Assembly (NCBI GenBank): GCA_030077755.1
Contig: JAQJZZ010000012.1
Span: 992,001-1,056,000 of the forward strand
Direction of reading: 5' to 3'
Length of the DNA: 64,000 nucleotides
From: Filosporella fistucella
Taxonomy: Eukaryota; Ascomycota; Leotiomycetes; Helotiales
Part shown: positions 22,379 through 40,895 of the stretch, piece by piece
Position numbering within the stretch: the first letter of the stretch is position 1
How the letters are laid out: each line of letters opens with the position of its first letter
Program-made: the position numbers and the translations under genes
The notes under the pieces: model-generated
The model's input: only the letters and a program-made list of their open reading frames with translations
Told to the model about the DNA's origin: nothing
Databases searched by the model: none

Positions 22379-23236
22379 ATGTTACTTCAGCGTCTACAAC
22401 CACCATTACGAGCCGCTCTCTCATCTCTCACACGCAGCTCGCCGCAAAATGGACTCTGTGAAGCTTTTGCTCAGTTAAGCATACAGGGGAGGATTGCAAT
22501 TGGGAATGCGAATGGGAAGGTGGGAGGAGTGAGATATGCTTCGCACAACGCTCAGGGAGCAGTGAATAAAGCGAAAGATGGGCCGGGAAAGAGATTGGGT
22601 GCCAAGAAATCTGGAGGTTTGTCTTCCTCTATCTTCTCCAATTGCCTTCTTTAAGCTCTTCCCACTCGATAGTTGAACCAACACCAATTGACTGACCACG
22701 AAACAGAACAATACGTTATCCCCGGCAACATCATCTTCCGCCAACGAGGCACACACTGGTTCCCCGGCGAAAACTGCGCTATGGGACGTGATCATACCAT
22801 CTATGCCACCGAAAGCGGATATGTAAAATACTACAAAGATCCGGAATTACATCCCAAGAGACAGTACATCGGTGTTGTATTCGAGCGAGAGCAGGTCCTT
22901 CCACTGCCGCGAAATGCGATGAGGAGACGGAAATTAAATATGGTGGCGCAGAAGATGGAGGTATTGGAGACGCAAGAGATTGCTGCAGGAGAGGTAGAAG
23001 AGGTGAAAACAAAGAAAGTGAAAGAGAGGAAGGGAGAAGAGGGAAGGAATCTACAGTTGAGACCGGGATATATGTACCGAGAAGGTAACTGGGAGATAGG
23101 CCGAGCGGCTGAGAGAGCAAAGGTTAGAGTTAAGCTTTTCAAGCCGAGGGATCGATGGACGGCGTGGAGGAAAGCTAGTGTGAGGAAGGCGGCGAACGCG
23201 GAGAAGAGAAGTTTGGGAAGAAAGTTGAGGAAGTGA
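22379..23236 (+). CDS. Mitochondrial large-subunit ribosomal protein L27 (bL27m)
   Basis: Mitoribosomal protein located near the peptidyl-transferase centre. Exons 22379-22616 and 22707-23236 (90 bp intron, GTTTGT...AACAG) give 255 aa. A basic presequence precedes '[20 protein letters not shown]' and '[20 protein letters not shown]', followed by '[20 protein letters not shown]', the bL27 core (R-Q-RG-T-F/W-PG--V--G-DHT). A long basic, E/K-rich C-terminal extension beyond the bacterial length is typical of fungal Mrp7-type proteins. Confidence 0.94.
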
Positions 23237-24485
23237 GTTTGAAATTGAGGGGGGGAGAGTGTATGAAATGTATAAAAGATTAGATGCGAATGAATCGCTT
23301 GTATTATCTCAATTTTGTCCGACCCAGGAGCGCAGGTCCCACCCTTTTCATGTTGCTTTCACTCCCCAGGGTGTCCATTACCAGGTGTCTGGAAGAGGCC
23401 TCTATAAGTCTCCATCATTAGTATGCGTACGACAAAATTTCTAATACCACCAACTCTACACATCCCCAAACTCTGATTCCACAGAGTCTGGGAAAACCAC
23501 ATCCATAAAATTTCACAGTATACATACTCCAACCCCTCATCCCTACAACGAAACACAGGACCATCTTCTGATACTTAACCAGTAGTGTTCCAACCCACCA
23601 ACTCTCCCCAGTTCCAATGACCAGAATAACATACCTATCTAGTCTTTCTCCCCTATCTAAGCGAGATGAGAAATACTGCAGAAAGTGGCAAGAAACAATC
23701 CTAAATGGCAAAACATTCAGTGAACAGGGGCTTCGGACCCCTGAACTGCTGAGTACAACTACCTAACCAGCTGTTTATGGCCTCCTGCTCTAACTCACCC
23801 TTGATTGTTCTCTATCGGGTAACCGTCAACCCACCGGGATTGGTTAACATCTGGTTGTCGATTGATGAACTATTTGTTATTTTAACACTTTTTTTAATTG
23901 TCTGCTGTATAAAAATATATATAATATAGAGACAGTGTTGTCAAAGCTGTAGTAGGTATTCGCTCTCTTCACTCATGATTTAAGTCCTGATGAGGACGTT
24001 GATAGTTGCTGGAGCTTTCGATTAGCATTTTAAACATGCATCATCACACATTTCACTCCAGCAAAATATGGTAATGTAATAGTTGAGATCACTTCTTCAT
24101 TCACGTCTCTACATGCTAGCAACTCAGCAAACACACGAGCCGAACCATCCCCACCGTACCCCTCTCACCATAAATACACACCCCTCCTTTTCTGTTTAAG
24201 CAATCATGCAATGCCAAAAAGATCCGAAAAGAATAATACAAAGTTCATACAAGCCCCGCTTTCTCTCAAGCGAGGACCAAATGCAAAGGTCAATCATGAC
24301 CATAGCTAATACTCTTTAAGTAGTAACAGTGATGGTGAAAACAAATAAACTCCAAGAATGAAGTGAACTGGAAAACTCCGCAAAAGTAAACCATGCAACA
24401 CACTGACGACTCCATTCCGACAAAAACGCCTGTACTGTCGCATATTCATACCGAAAATTTTGTAAGTAGGAAATAGGAACCGAGA
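23237..24485. other. Intergenic, convergent 3' flanks
   Basis: 1.25 kb between the converging mL27 and KDM5 genes. It contains an AT-rich block at about 23870-23935 with T-runs and ATATAT, typical of 3' flanks. No coding frame or RNA gene recognised. Confidence 0.45.
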
Positions 24486-31165
<6,680 letters not shown>

Positions 31166-32626
31166 ATGACTCTCGACCGCCCCATACCGGCATTTTATTG
31201 TTGTTATCTACTTAGGTCTACTGTGCGTTCAAGTAGTGTATATGTGGGTTCGACACCGAATCCAGGTAAGTTCCATCCAATGACAGCGCGAAAACGAGGC
31301 CGCTGACATTGAAAAGTGAGGCGACTCCGCCAACACAATGGAATTGCAAAAGGAGGTGCTGTGAGGACGAGTAGGCAGAGTCTAAGACCATGGGAGATGA
31401 CTTGTATTGTCACAGGATTTCCTAGCAAAATTGCAGCATTACAATTTGAGTGAGTTTACAGCAAGCTGTTGTTTATATCACGTGTATATCACATGACCAA
31501 CTAGCTCCTTTTCTACATCATCGCGTCGTTCGTTGAATATAAGCATGAAGATGCGTCGTATAATGAGGCCTGAGAGGAGTTGAAATCTAATTTCGCCCCT
31601 TGATTTCAATGACTAATTCTTAAATATTGTAGATGGGCCTGGCAGAACCCTCATGTCACCCTCCACATTCCAGCAGACTCGAGAATCCAGCATGCGGTAG
31701 CAAAGAAACGATCTGGCCAACCAAAACGCCCAAGACACTCGGTCACATCCCTGCTCTCAAATCTTCACCTTCTTCTGAGGGTACCATCCTTCTCTCGGTG
31801 GCCACTCGAGCTTCGCTTCTTGAATGAGGACGTTTACAAATCGTGGTTGAGATGGGCTAAGGCTGCCGCCGAACCAATTCGAGGAAGTGTAAATATCATA
31901 CAAGACTTTCCATCTTCGATCGAAGAGTCGTCTGGAGAAGAGGGCAGTCCAAGAAGCAAAAGAAGAAAGACCGGTTACGGTATCACCGCGCTGAGTGTGG
32001 ATTATACAGAGCACAAATCCTATGTTGAAAAAGGCAAGAATATTGTCGACTTCGAGAGAGAAGGGCAGTGTATATTGTGTCAGGAGGACTTGGAGCACAA
32101 TGCCGGCATATACACTATATGTCCAAATTCTGAATGTGAGGCGGTTACACACGTCACCTGCCTAAGTAAGCATTTCTTGAAGGATGAGGACTCGCTCGTT
32201 CCTGTTGAAGGAAATTGTCCAAGCTGCAATGCAAGACTGAGATGGGTTGATTTGGCCAAGGAGGCAAGTTTAAGGATAAGAGGGAAGAAAGAGGTTGACA
32301 AGTTGTTAAAAGAGAAGAGAGTGCGAAAAGGAAAAGGAGCCGCATTGTCGCAGACAATGGTTGATTCATCAGAGTCAGAAGAGACAGACGATGATGATGT
32401 TGAACAAGATATGGCAGAGCTCGAGAAGATGGAAGAGAGCCAGGCCGGGTCATCAGAGCATGCTACTGGCTGGCATGAAATACGTGACTCTGAAGATTCT
32501 GATGCTCTATCCATTATCAGCAATACCCCTCGCACGAAGAAGGTTGCGAGTACGACAAACAAACCTCCATGTTTGCGAACAGTAGTTGAGGATAGCGATT
32601 GGGATGATGTAGAGATATTGGATTAG
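31166..32626 (+). CDS. SLX1: Structure-specific endonuclease subunit SLX1 (GIY-YIG + RING)
   Basis: Catalytic subunit of the SLX1-SLX4 nuclease, which cuts flaps, replication forks and Holliday junctions. Exons 31166-31265, 31317-31449 and 31633-32626 give 408 aa. The N-terminal GIY-YIG domain shows '[10 protein letters not shown]' and '[11 protein letters not shown]', then '[20 protein letters not shown]' (catalytic Arg region) and '[20 protein letters not shown]', then EWAWQNP, which carries the conserved Glu. The RING-like finger (C4HC3 type) is 'CILCQEDL...[20 protein letters not shown]...CPSC', ending in 'NARLRWVDL'. The acidic C-terminus is typical. Intron 2 is relatively long (183 bp). 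Confidence 0.94.
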
Positions 32627-33335
32627 GCTGGGCTATGGACAGGATATAACATTATGATACCCCATGAAACAAATAAAGTTCTCTTCTCAATTAGATTTTG
32701 CAATCACTCGCATACTCTAGATGCTCTCACAGGTTGATGATCAAAACTCGATAGTGGAATTCGTCTCGTGTCATGCAATAACAGGGGCCACAAAAAGGCG
32801 AAATTAACCCGTACAAGTAAACTTATTTCATATACACATCCCACTTTCATATTACTTTACAAAATGCCGTTCTCAAAGCCGACCAAAACTCTACCCACCA
32901 AACGGCCCGACTACTACTAACTATCACCATCACGATCTCTACTCCGAGCCTCCGCTCTCCACTCGCCCCAACTTCTCCCCGCACTCGCTTCCCCGCTCCG
33001 GCAGATCTAAGGAGCAACCAGGTAGGTACGAGGGTACATCCATCTCTCTACAACCATCTAATGAACTAGCCCACCCAGAAAGGGGACCAAATCAAGGTCA
33101 TTTACACCGCAAGGCTTACAAAGAATCTGTAGCTAGATACTAAGTCTGTTTTCCCGGAGTACGTCGTCCACATCGTCCACATCTCGCCGGTCAAGCATAA
33201 AATCTCTGACTGGAGATGCGAGATTAAAGTTTAGACAAGCTGTTTAGCTACAGGATGGATAGACGTCATGCATGGCATTGGGGTATTTATCTATGGGTGT
33301 TCATCCCATTTTTTATGTTTGCGTCGTATCTCATA
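32627..33335. other. Intergenic SLX1-carboxylesterase
   Basis: 3' flank of SLX1 and promoter of the esterase. The frame continues upstream of the chosen esterase start to an ATG at 33255, which may be leader. Nothing else recognised. Confidence 0.4.
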
Positions 33336-35145
33336 ATGTTTTCTCCGTTTGCTGTGCTGCTTTCTGCGGCTGTGGCTTGCACATCTGCGTCCCCTGCGTA
33401 CTCAACTACTGCTTCAACTCCTATTGTAACGGTGAAAAACGGTTCATATACTGGAATTCATAATGCTCATTACAATCAAGATTTCTTTCTGGGAGTTCCG
33501 TATGCTTATGTTTGTACTACCTTGTTGCTTTTCTGCTGGGTTTACTGATTGAATTAGCCACCGGTCAATGATCTCCGCTACAGAGTTGCGCAGAGCTTGA
33601 ATACTACTTGGACAGATACCAAAGCTGCGACTGCATATCCACCTTTCTGTGTTGGATATGGTGGTGATAATATTGGAAAGGAACAATCGGAAGATTGTCT
33701 CTATCTCAATGTCATCAAACCCAGTACCGCTGTCCCTTCTTCCGGATTACCAGTAGCAGTTTGGATCCATGGAGGAGGACTGTTCATGGGAGGAACAAAT
33801 GATGCTCGCTATAATCTCAGCTTCATCGTCGACAGCTCGGTACAATCAAATACTCCCATGATTGGTGTAAGTATCCAATATCGACTCTCTGGATGGGGCT
33901 TCTTGGGCGGCAATGAAGTTTTAGAAGGAGGTATAGCAAATCTAGGATTCAGGGACCAGAGATTGGCTCTTCATTGGATCAATGAGAATATTGCTGCCTT
34001 TGGAGGTGACCCCTCAAAAGTTACTATCTGGGGTGAGAGTGCAGGCGGACAGAGTGTCGGAGCACAGTTACTTGCGTACAATGGTATTTCCATCTCATCC
34101 TTCACAAGCATATGATCTGACTTCGTCAGGCCGAGATGACAAACTCTTCCGTTCAGCAATCGCCGAAAGTGGCGGTCCAGGCGTATCATTCTTCCCCTCC
34201 ACCGTCCCAGGAGGCTACAACAGTACCGCCCCTCAAACAACCTACAACACTCTCGTATCCAACACCTCATGTGCCTCTACACTCAATACCTCGTCATCTC
34301 TCTCCTGTCTCCGCTCCCTGCCATTCGCAGAACTGAACGCAGCTCTCAACGTCTCAACCATAGGAAACTTCGTTCCCATCCTCGACAACGATTTCATCTC
34401 CACCTATCCCTCCCTCCAACTCAGCAACGGAAACTTCGTCAAAGTCCCTCTCATAATCGGCTCCAACACCGAAGAAGGAACCGCTTTCGGCTCAGGTTAC
34501 AACGTCTCCACAGACGCTGAATTTCTCGCCGTCCTGGCTGTGCAAGGCATATCTCCCAATTCCACCGAAGCAGCTATAATCTCCGCAGTTTACCCTAATG
34601 TTCAAGCATTGGGTATCCCTTCTCTAACCACATATCCCGAACTCATCCCCGCCAACTTCTCAGACGGCGCGCAATATCGCCGTGTAACATCTTATTTCGG
34701 AGATCTCCTCGTAAATTCCCCGCGTCGAGCATCAAATCACGCCTGGTCAATACATAATGTCCCAAGCTACAGCTACCGCTTCGACGTAAAGGTAAACGGG
34801 ATCCCTCCCATAGTAGGAGCAACGCATTTCCAAGAAGTAGTCTTCGTATTCGACAACGTAAACGGAGAAGGCTATGCCGTGAATCCATTCGGGAACCTAA
34901 CGCAGCTTGATGAGAGGAAATTCAAGGCATTGGCGACGGAGATGAGTGGTGATTGGGTACGGTTTGTGGTTAGTGGGTGTCCTGGGAAAGAATGGCCTGT
35001 TTATGATGTTGTGAGTGGAGGGGGAGAGGGGAGGAATAGGGTGTTTAGTGTTAATGGGACGGGGAGCTATGTTGAGGCTGATACGTATAGAGCGGAGGGG
35101 ATGAAGTGGATTAGGGATAATTCTTTGGGTGTTTATGGGACTTAG
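33336..35145 (+). CDS. Secreted type-B carboxylesterase/lipase
   Basis: Alpha/beta-hydrolase of the carboxylesterase type-B family; substrate unknown (lipids or esters). Exons 33336-33509, 33558-34083 and 34130-35145 give 571 aa. A signal peptide begins MFSPFAVLLSAAVACTSASP; an in-frame ATG at 33255 would add a hydrophobic leader. Family hallmarks in order: FLGVPYA; 'SEDCLYLNVIKP' (type-B signature 2); the oxyanion-hole 'VAVWIHGGGLFMGG'; the nucleophile elbow 'VTIWGESAGGQSVG' with catalytic Ser; 'PLIIGSNTEEGTAF', the region of the acidic residue; and 'GATHFQEVVFVF', where the catalytic His (GATH) is expected. Many N-x-S/T sites suggest glycosylation. The second intron starts immediately after the nucleophile region. 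Confidence 0.92.
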
Positions 35146-36141
35146 TCGGTGGGACTTTTTACAGAGGATGAAGTTGGCCTAGGTTCTGAGAGTGGAACAG
35201 AGACATGATATTTCATCAATTCTGCATTATTCAGTATACGTACTTCACTCTCCTGCTTTTTTGCGCGATGTAACTTAAACCACATGTACTTCCACAAAAG
35301 TTGTACATCTTCATGTATTCTTTGAATCAGAATACGCATCGCCTCTCTCGTCAACAGATGACCTTCCGCATTATATCTAACCAACAAAAAAAAATTAAAA
35401 AAAAGCCTGCATTCTTACCGTTCTGACCTATAGTCCTTCTCTTCTCACATTTTAGCAAACGATGTCTTTCTTAACCATCTATAGAACAACTTTCCCCGAC
35501 TCCCACTGTCATTGAGCATCTGAAAAAAAGTACCTAAACCCCGGACTCAACATTCTTCATCTCTATTCAAACCACCCACATTCCCTCCAACCATCACAAA
35601 AATTATTAACTTACAACTTGAAATAACCATAAATTCAATCCACACCCATACTCAAAACTCTCCATCCCCATCATTACCGTATAATCCAACCTTCCTCCCA
35701 CTCCTCCCAATCCCTCTCCACCAAAAAACCCCCGGTCAAAAATCAACCTCCGATTTCCCACCCCACTTACCCCTCCCCTCCACGATTCATACACCTCAAC
35801 TCCAACCCTCTCAAGTACTAAAACATAAATCCACCCCGATAACGGGCCAAATACCTTAGGTACCTAAGGTACTTACCTAGTACCCCTTTTCGCGCGGCGT
35901 ACCGCTTAGCAACGGGTTCTCCTAAACATCTAATGCTGGTGCCCGCACCAATCAATTTTCTCCAAGTCTGCGTCGGACGGCTTATCCGTCTCGGGCACTT
36001 GTACGACATGAGGTAAGTTCTTATATATTCCCAATCCAAAACCTCTAATAAATTCTTATTCCATCCTTCCTCAAATCCAACCTCTTACCTTCATATACGA
36101 TATACCAATAAAGAGAAACTCCACCAGACGAAAAATAAAAA
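35146..36141. other. Intergenic esterase-ACC deaminase
   Basis: Contains an A-rich tract (about 35389-35404), a long pyrimidine-rich block (35490-35815) and a perfect 18-base palindrome at 35853-35870. No gene recognised. Confidence 0.45.
35853..35870. repeat. Perfect 18-base palindrome
   Basis: ACCTTAGGTACCTAAGGT equals its own reverse complement and is followed by a further TACCTAG-type run (ACTTACCTAGTACC). It lies about 270 bases upstream of the ACC deaminase start. Could be a binding site for a dimeric factor or one end of a small inverted-repeat element. Confidence 0.6.
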
Positions 36142-37437
36142 ATGGCCCCTCTCACCCTCCCAGAACCATTCAAGAGTATCCCCAAAAGCGACTTCCTATT
36201 CGGTCCCTCGCCCGTTCACCATCTTCCGCGTATCTCGGAGGCATTAGGTGGGAAGGTACAGATATGGGCTAAGAGGGAAGATTGTAATTCTGGGATCGCG
36301 TTTGGGGGGAACAAGACGAGGAAATTGGAGTATGTTTAATTTCTAGTTGCCGTATCCCACTTTTGTATTTTTGTGTCACGTTTTTCTTGTGTGGAAGATC
36401 CTGTTGAAAGAGGAGTTGATTAATGGGAGGAAGAAGATAATATGAAGAAAATCAGAGGAAGAGGAAGAGGAAGATGATTTAACTGTGGTAATCGTGTCAG
36501 GAGAAGCTAATAAAAGGAAAAACAGATATCTCATCCCCGAAGCCCTCTCCCAAGGCTGCGACACACTCATCTCCATCGGCGGAATCCAATCCAACCACAC
36601 GCGCCAAGTAGCAGGCGTAGCCGCAAAGATCGGTCTAAAAGTCCTCTTCTCCCACCCCTTCCATCCCATCAATCTACTAACACCATTTTCAAGGCAAAGC
36701 TCGTCCAAGAAAACTGGGTCGACTGGCACGACCCCGTCTACTCAAAAGTAGGCAACATCCAACTCTCCCGCCTCATGGGCGCTTCCCCCCGTCTAGACCC
36801 CTCCCCCTTCGGAATAGGTCACAAATCCACTCTGGCAGCCTTAACAAAAGAAGTTGAATCCGCAGGCGGGAAACCCTATTACATTCCCGCCGGGGCATCT
36901 GATCATCCCCTCGGCGGTTTAGGATTCGCTCGCTGGGCGTTCGAAGTCGTAGAACAGGAGAAGGAATTAGGTGTGTTTTTCGATACGGTGATTGTGTGTG
37001 CCGTAACGGGAAGTACGTTTGCGGGTATGGTAGCGGGGTTTAAACTAATAGAGAAGAATGGGGGCAGGAAGAGGAGGGTAATTGGGATCGATGCCTCTGC
37101 TAAACCTGCTGAGACGAGAGCGCAGAGTTTGAAGATTGCTAGGTTTACGGGTGTGAAGATTGGATTAGCAGAAGATGATATCAGAGAGGAGGATGTAGAG
37201 TTAGATGAGAGGTATCATGATGGTTGTTATGGCATTCCGGGGGAGATGACGATTGAGGCTATGATGTTTGGAGCTGAGACTGAGGGGTTCATTACGGATC
37301 CGGTTTATGAGGGGAAGAGTCTGGCGGGGATGATGGATTTGGTTAGGAAGGGGGAGATTGGAGAGGGGAGTAATGTGCTGTATGCGCATCTGGGGGGACA
37401 GTTGGCTTTGAATGCTTATTCGGAGCTTTTTAAGTAG
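36142..37437 (+). CDS. 1-aminocyclopropane-1-carboxylate (ACC) deaminase
   Basis: PLP enzyme that splits ACC, the plant ethylene precursor, into 2-oxobutanoate and ammonia. Exons 36142-36329, 36526-36640 and 36694-37437 give 348 aa, the usual length (about 340). The PLP lysine lies in '[12 protein letters not shown]'; '[20 protein letters not shown]' is the family's cofactor-binding loop. The two residues reported to separate true ACC deaminases from D-cysteine desulfhydrases are both of the deaminase type: Glu in '[11 protein letters not shown]' (E295 in bacterial numbering) and Leu in '[10 protein letters not shown]' (L322). Intron 1 is 196 bp with an odd purine-rich stretch. Intron 2 has an unusual GTCCTC donor but a perfect CTAAC branch site and TCAAG acceptor. 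Confidence 0.9.
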
Positions 37438-37771
37438 GGAAATTTGGGTTGGTACGAGATGGAATGAAGTCATGAACTACAAATTCATATTGTGGCAGAT
37501 GTGTGAAGTGAACTCGATATTTGATTTACGTGGGCACCCATTTATCAAACACACTCGATTTGAAACCCGTGTATCCATAAAAGCAAAAATCTTCAAATTT
37601 CGTGTTAATTCAAATACATATGTACTTTCCCCTCGTCACCCAATCCCCCTCACACCTTGAATCCAATTCCATTCTATCATCCAATCTAAGTTAACAACAC
37701 GCCCAAACTCCTCCCAATTATTCTATTCTGGTTTATCCCCGCAACTCTATTCTCAAGACAACTCGTAGACT
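37438..37771. other. Intergenic, convergent 3' flanks
   Basis: Between the converging stops of ACC deaminase and the WSC gene. Nothing recognised. Confidence 0.4.
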
Positions 37772-39549
37772 CTAGATTGCTGTCACAGTTGCGATGGCGC
37801 TGAATGGGGCAGTGGCTGCTGCCGTGATGTAGAGATCATACATTTTCTTTCCACCACACTTCGTGCTCTGTTGCGTATTAGTTAGTGATGTGAGATAGAG
37901 TAGTGAAGAAAGGAAGAGGTTGAAATCAGAGTGAGAAGACTTGAAAATTATTGGTGGAGAGACAGAATATACTTACAGCGTTCAAAGCACAAGGTATCGT
38001 ACAAGCCTTTGCTCCAACCATGCTGGTTGGCGCTGGTGGTGCTGCAGTTCTACACAACAATTATTAGTATGCTTGGCTGCCACAGTGGGAATTAGATACA
38101 TACCCAGCTAAACATGTCTTTCCACTCTCGAGCGCAATATAGCTGAAAGTAGTTGGCTTTTTCTTAGCCAATGAAGATTTGGCTAAAGCAGCACAGATCT
38201 CCGGTGACATCGCGCCCTTCTTCAACAATATCTTCAAACCAGATTTGGAATCTGAGTAACAGCCCGCAGAGACCCATGGGAAGGCTGTGCTTGTTTGGGT
38301 GCTGAATATGGAAGAGCTCTTGGTGGATGTGGAGGTGACAAATGAAGTTATCATTGAGGAGGATTTGGTAGTTGAGGAGAGGAAAGAGCTTGAAGACACG
38401 GCTTTGAAAGAGGTAGATGATAGTTGAGAGGAAGAAGAGGAAAGTATGGTTGAGGTTGCGAGGGTGGATGAATATGCTGAGGAGCTGGAGAGCGGGATTG
38501 ATGAGGATGATGATGTGGTTGAGCTGGAGCTGGGCGCAACAGAGCTCGACACAACTACTACAACAGCTTTTGTGGATGAAACAGCAAGAGAGGCAACGGT
38601 AGAGCTCGACAAAACAGGAACGACTGGCGCCACGGAAGATACAGGTGGTTCGACTTGGCTGCGAGTGTAGAGGGAGAGACGATTACCAGCTCCGCAGACC
38701 TGAGCTGCATTTCCAGGGCATGGGAAATAACAATCGGTCTCTTGGGCAATGGCTGAACCATAGCCAAGGGAGTTGCCACAGAAGCCTGAACAGGAGTCAA
38801 TAAAGTTCATAATGGAAAGATGTGGGCAGGAGAGAGTAGGGATGGAGACCGAGAAGACAAGGGATAAAACCTACATTCACCAGCATACTCGATACCAAAC
38901 ATATCATATCCCATACAGATAGATGCACAAATTTCAACAGTCATGCCAAAATAGTCGACTGTTTCACTGCCTTCCAAGGCTCTAACTCCATCACCCTCAG
39001 TGTAGCAGCCTGCATAATTGTATGCACCAATAGATTGGGGAGCAAGAGGAACGATAGGTGGTGGAACAGGAATAGTGGAGTTGTAGACAGAAAGTCTGTT
39101 ACCAGCACCACAAGATTCAAGTGGGTCGCCTGCACAAGGCTGATTACATTCGGTCGTTGGGACAGAAACTGCATTTGAGGGTAGATCATTTCCGCACCAA
39201 CACTTTGATTGTTAGAATTTGTTTCGAGATATGCGAACTGGAAGGAAGAGTATACCTCGCGGCCGTATTCCAGTCCCCAAAACTGGAATCTTCCGGCACA
39301 GAAGGAAGCGCATTGCTCGTAAGTCATGCTATCTGTGGCAAACAAGGTAGGAAGAATCTTGCCGACTGCTGGTTCTGCGTAACATCCGATCGGAGTATAG
39401 TTCTCAACTATACTGGAAGTTGGACTTGCTCTAGCTACGACAGTCGAAGAAGCTGGTGTTGAGACGACGGAAGAAGCTGCAGCTGGAGCAGACTGTGCTT
39501 GTACGATTGCGGAGCCAATAGCTACCGCTGCAGAAAGTTGTAGCAACAT
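37772..39549 (-). CDS. Secreted/cell-surface protein with three WSC domains
   Basis: Wall-associated protein with carbohydrate-binding WSC domains. Exons 39549-39256, 39202-38875, 38785-38104, 38049-37977 and 37867-37772 give 490 aa. Signal peptide MLLQLSAAVAIGSAIVQAQ. WSC1 begins YTPIGCYAE and contains 'WGLEYGRECWCGN' and 'CAGDPLESCGAGNRLSVYN'. WSC2 begins YNYAGCYTEG and contains 'FGIEYAGECFCGN' and 'CPGNAAQVCGAGNRLSLYT'. A Ser-rich linker of about 110 residues follows. The C-terminal third domain (VSAGCYSDSKSG...) has cysteines in WSC-like positions but 'TCLAG' in place of CWCG. Introns fall inside the CxCG motif of both WSC1 and WSC2. I see no transmembrane helix, so this is not a classical Wsc stress sensor. 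An in-frame ATG at 39618 is less likely. Confidence 0.88.
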
Positions 39550-40895
39550 GATAAAGTAGGACAGTATTAGTATTAAGTGTATATATATATGTAGTAAAGA
39601 ATGTGATGCAGTAGCCAAAAAAGCTAGCTAGTGTAAGAGACCGTAAAGAGTGTCGGTTGCTGATGATTCGCAAAAGAGAACAATGAGAGGAGTGTTTTGT
39701 ACTTAACTCTCTCTCGATATCACACTACTGATTGAATCACGAAGCTAGGAGAGTACGGAAATTTAATGTTTCGAGCGGCTTAGCCATGATACGCAAAATT
39801 GCCCCGAGACGTGGCTTGCTATCTTTTTCAAGCCCCTCAAAAGCATTTTCAGCCAATGGTGCCAGAAATGGATATATGGAGATGTGGATGGAGTTGAGGA
39901 GAATTGATCGGGAGGAGGTTTTTGGAGGCTTGTCTGAGATGTATGGAATGTCTTATTATCGAGAGACGAGGCTCTGTTATGGCTTGATGAAAAGCGATAT
40001 GTCTCATTGAGCAGGGGGATTTCTGCGAGATGCAGGGGTATTCATAATCGTACGGGATTTACTTTTTCGATGGTGTATTGATAGAATGTGAAATCTGATG
40101 CTGAAGAGTCAGGGAACGAGGGAATTGAAAAGGTCGTTGATTCCGGATGCAAAAAGGCTGGTCCAGGCGAGGGTTGTCAGGTTCATTTATGGCTTGATCA
40201 TGTGACGAAACCATCGCCCCCAAGAGCCATTCAGGCATGATGTGATATATGTTCCCACAGCTCAGAGCACGAGTGACTATTTCAAATCTGCATTGCGACT
40301 TTGCGTAAGCCAGGAAAGAATGCTCTTGCATGACGAAAAGGACGGCGATCACGTGAGTGGACCTTCCTTTCCGTTATCATAGCTGAGGTGAAAGGGCGCC
40401 TCCATGTCTAAAGGAGGATATATGAGCCTGGAGTCAATCGATAGCATAGGTTGGTGTTCAAATAATCCGAGTGCCCTTGCTACCGAAAACATTCTACCTT
40501 CCGAAATGCCTCACCAGAACAGAGGATATTTCCGTAAGACGTCTCAAATTCTCGCCTCACAATAATCTCCGGTTGGCTACGTGTACGGAATCTGCACCCA
40601 TAGTGCTGGATATACAAAGTGGGATTAAACTTCTTATATTTGTGAAAAGGGCGTCAGCAGAAGGATCGCCAAGAGTACCAAAATGAATCACTAAAACGTA
40701 TTTCGTATTTATTGCCGCGATTTGGCCAAGTCCGCACTTCAAAGCCGCCGAAGAATCGAATGAGAACTGAGCAGTGCCATACGCATGGGCTCTCTCCCCC
40801 ATCCAGCTTACCTCTCACCCATTATGTAATGTCCGATTGTCCTATGTTTGTGAACTCATTTCGTCATTTATCACATCTCGTGATGTGTTTGTGCA
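39550..40895. other. Intergenic WSC gene-sugar transporter
   Basis: Promoter of the WSC gene (TATATATA about 39578-39586) and the 3' flank of the sugar transporter. The short frames at 39732-40906 show no recognisable protein. Confidence 0.4.

Noticed and set aside
36142..37437. D-cysteine desulfhydrase instead of ACC deaminase
   Set aside because: The Glu and Leu specificity positions are of the ACC deaminase type.
39121..39462. 113-codon plus-strand frame across the WSC gene
   Set aside because: Antisense to WSC1 coding sequence.
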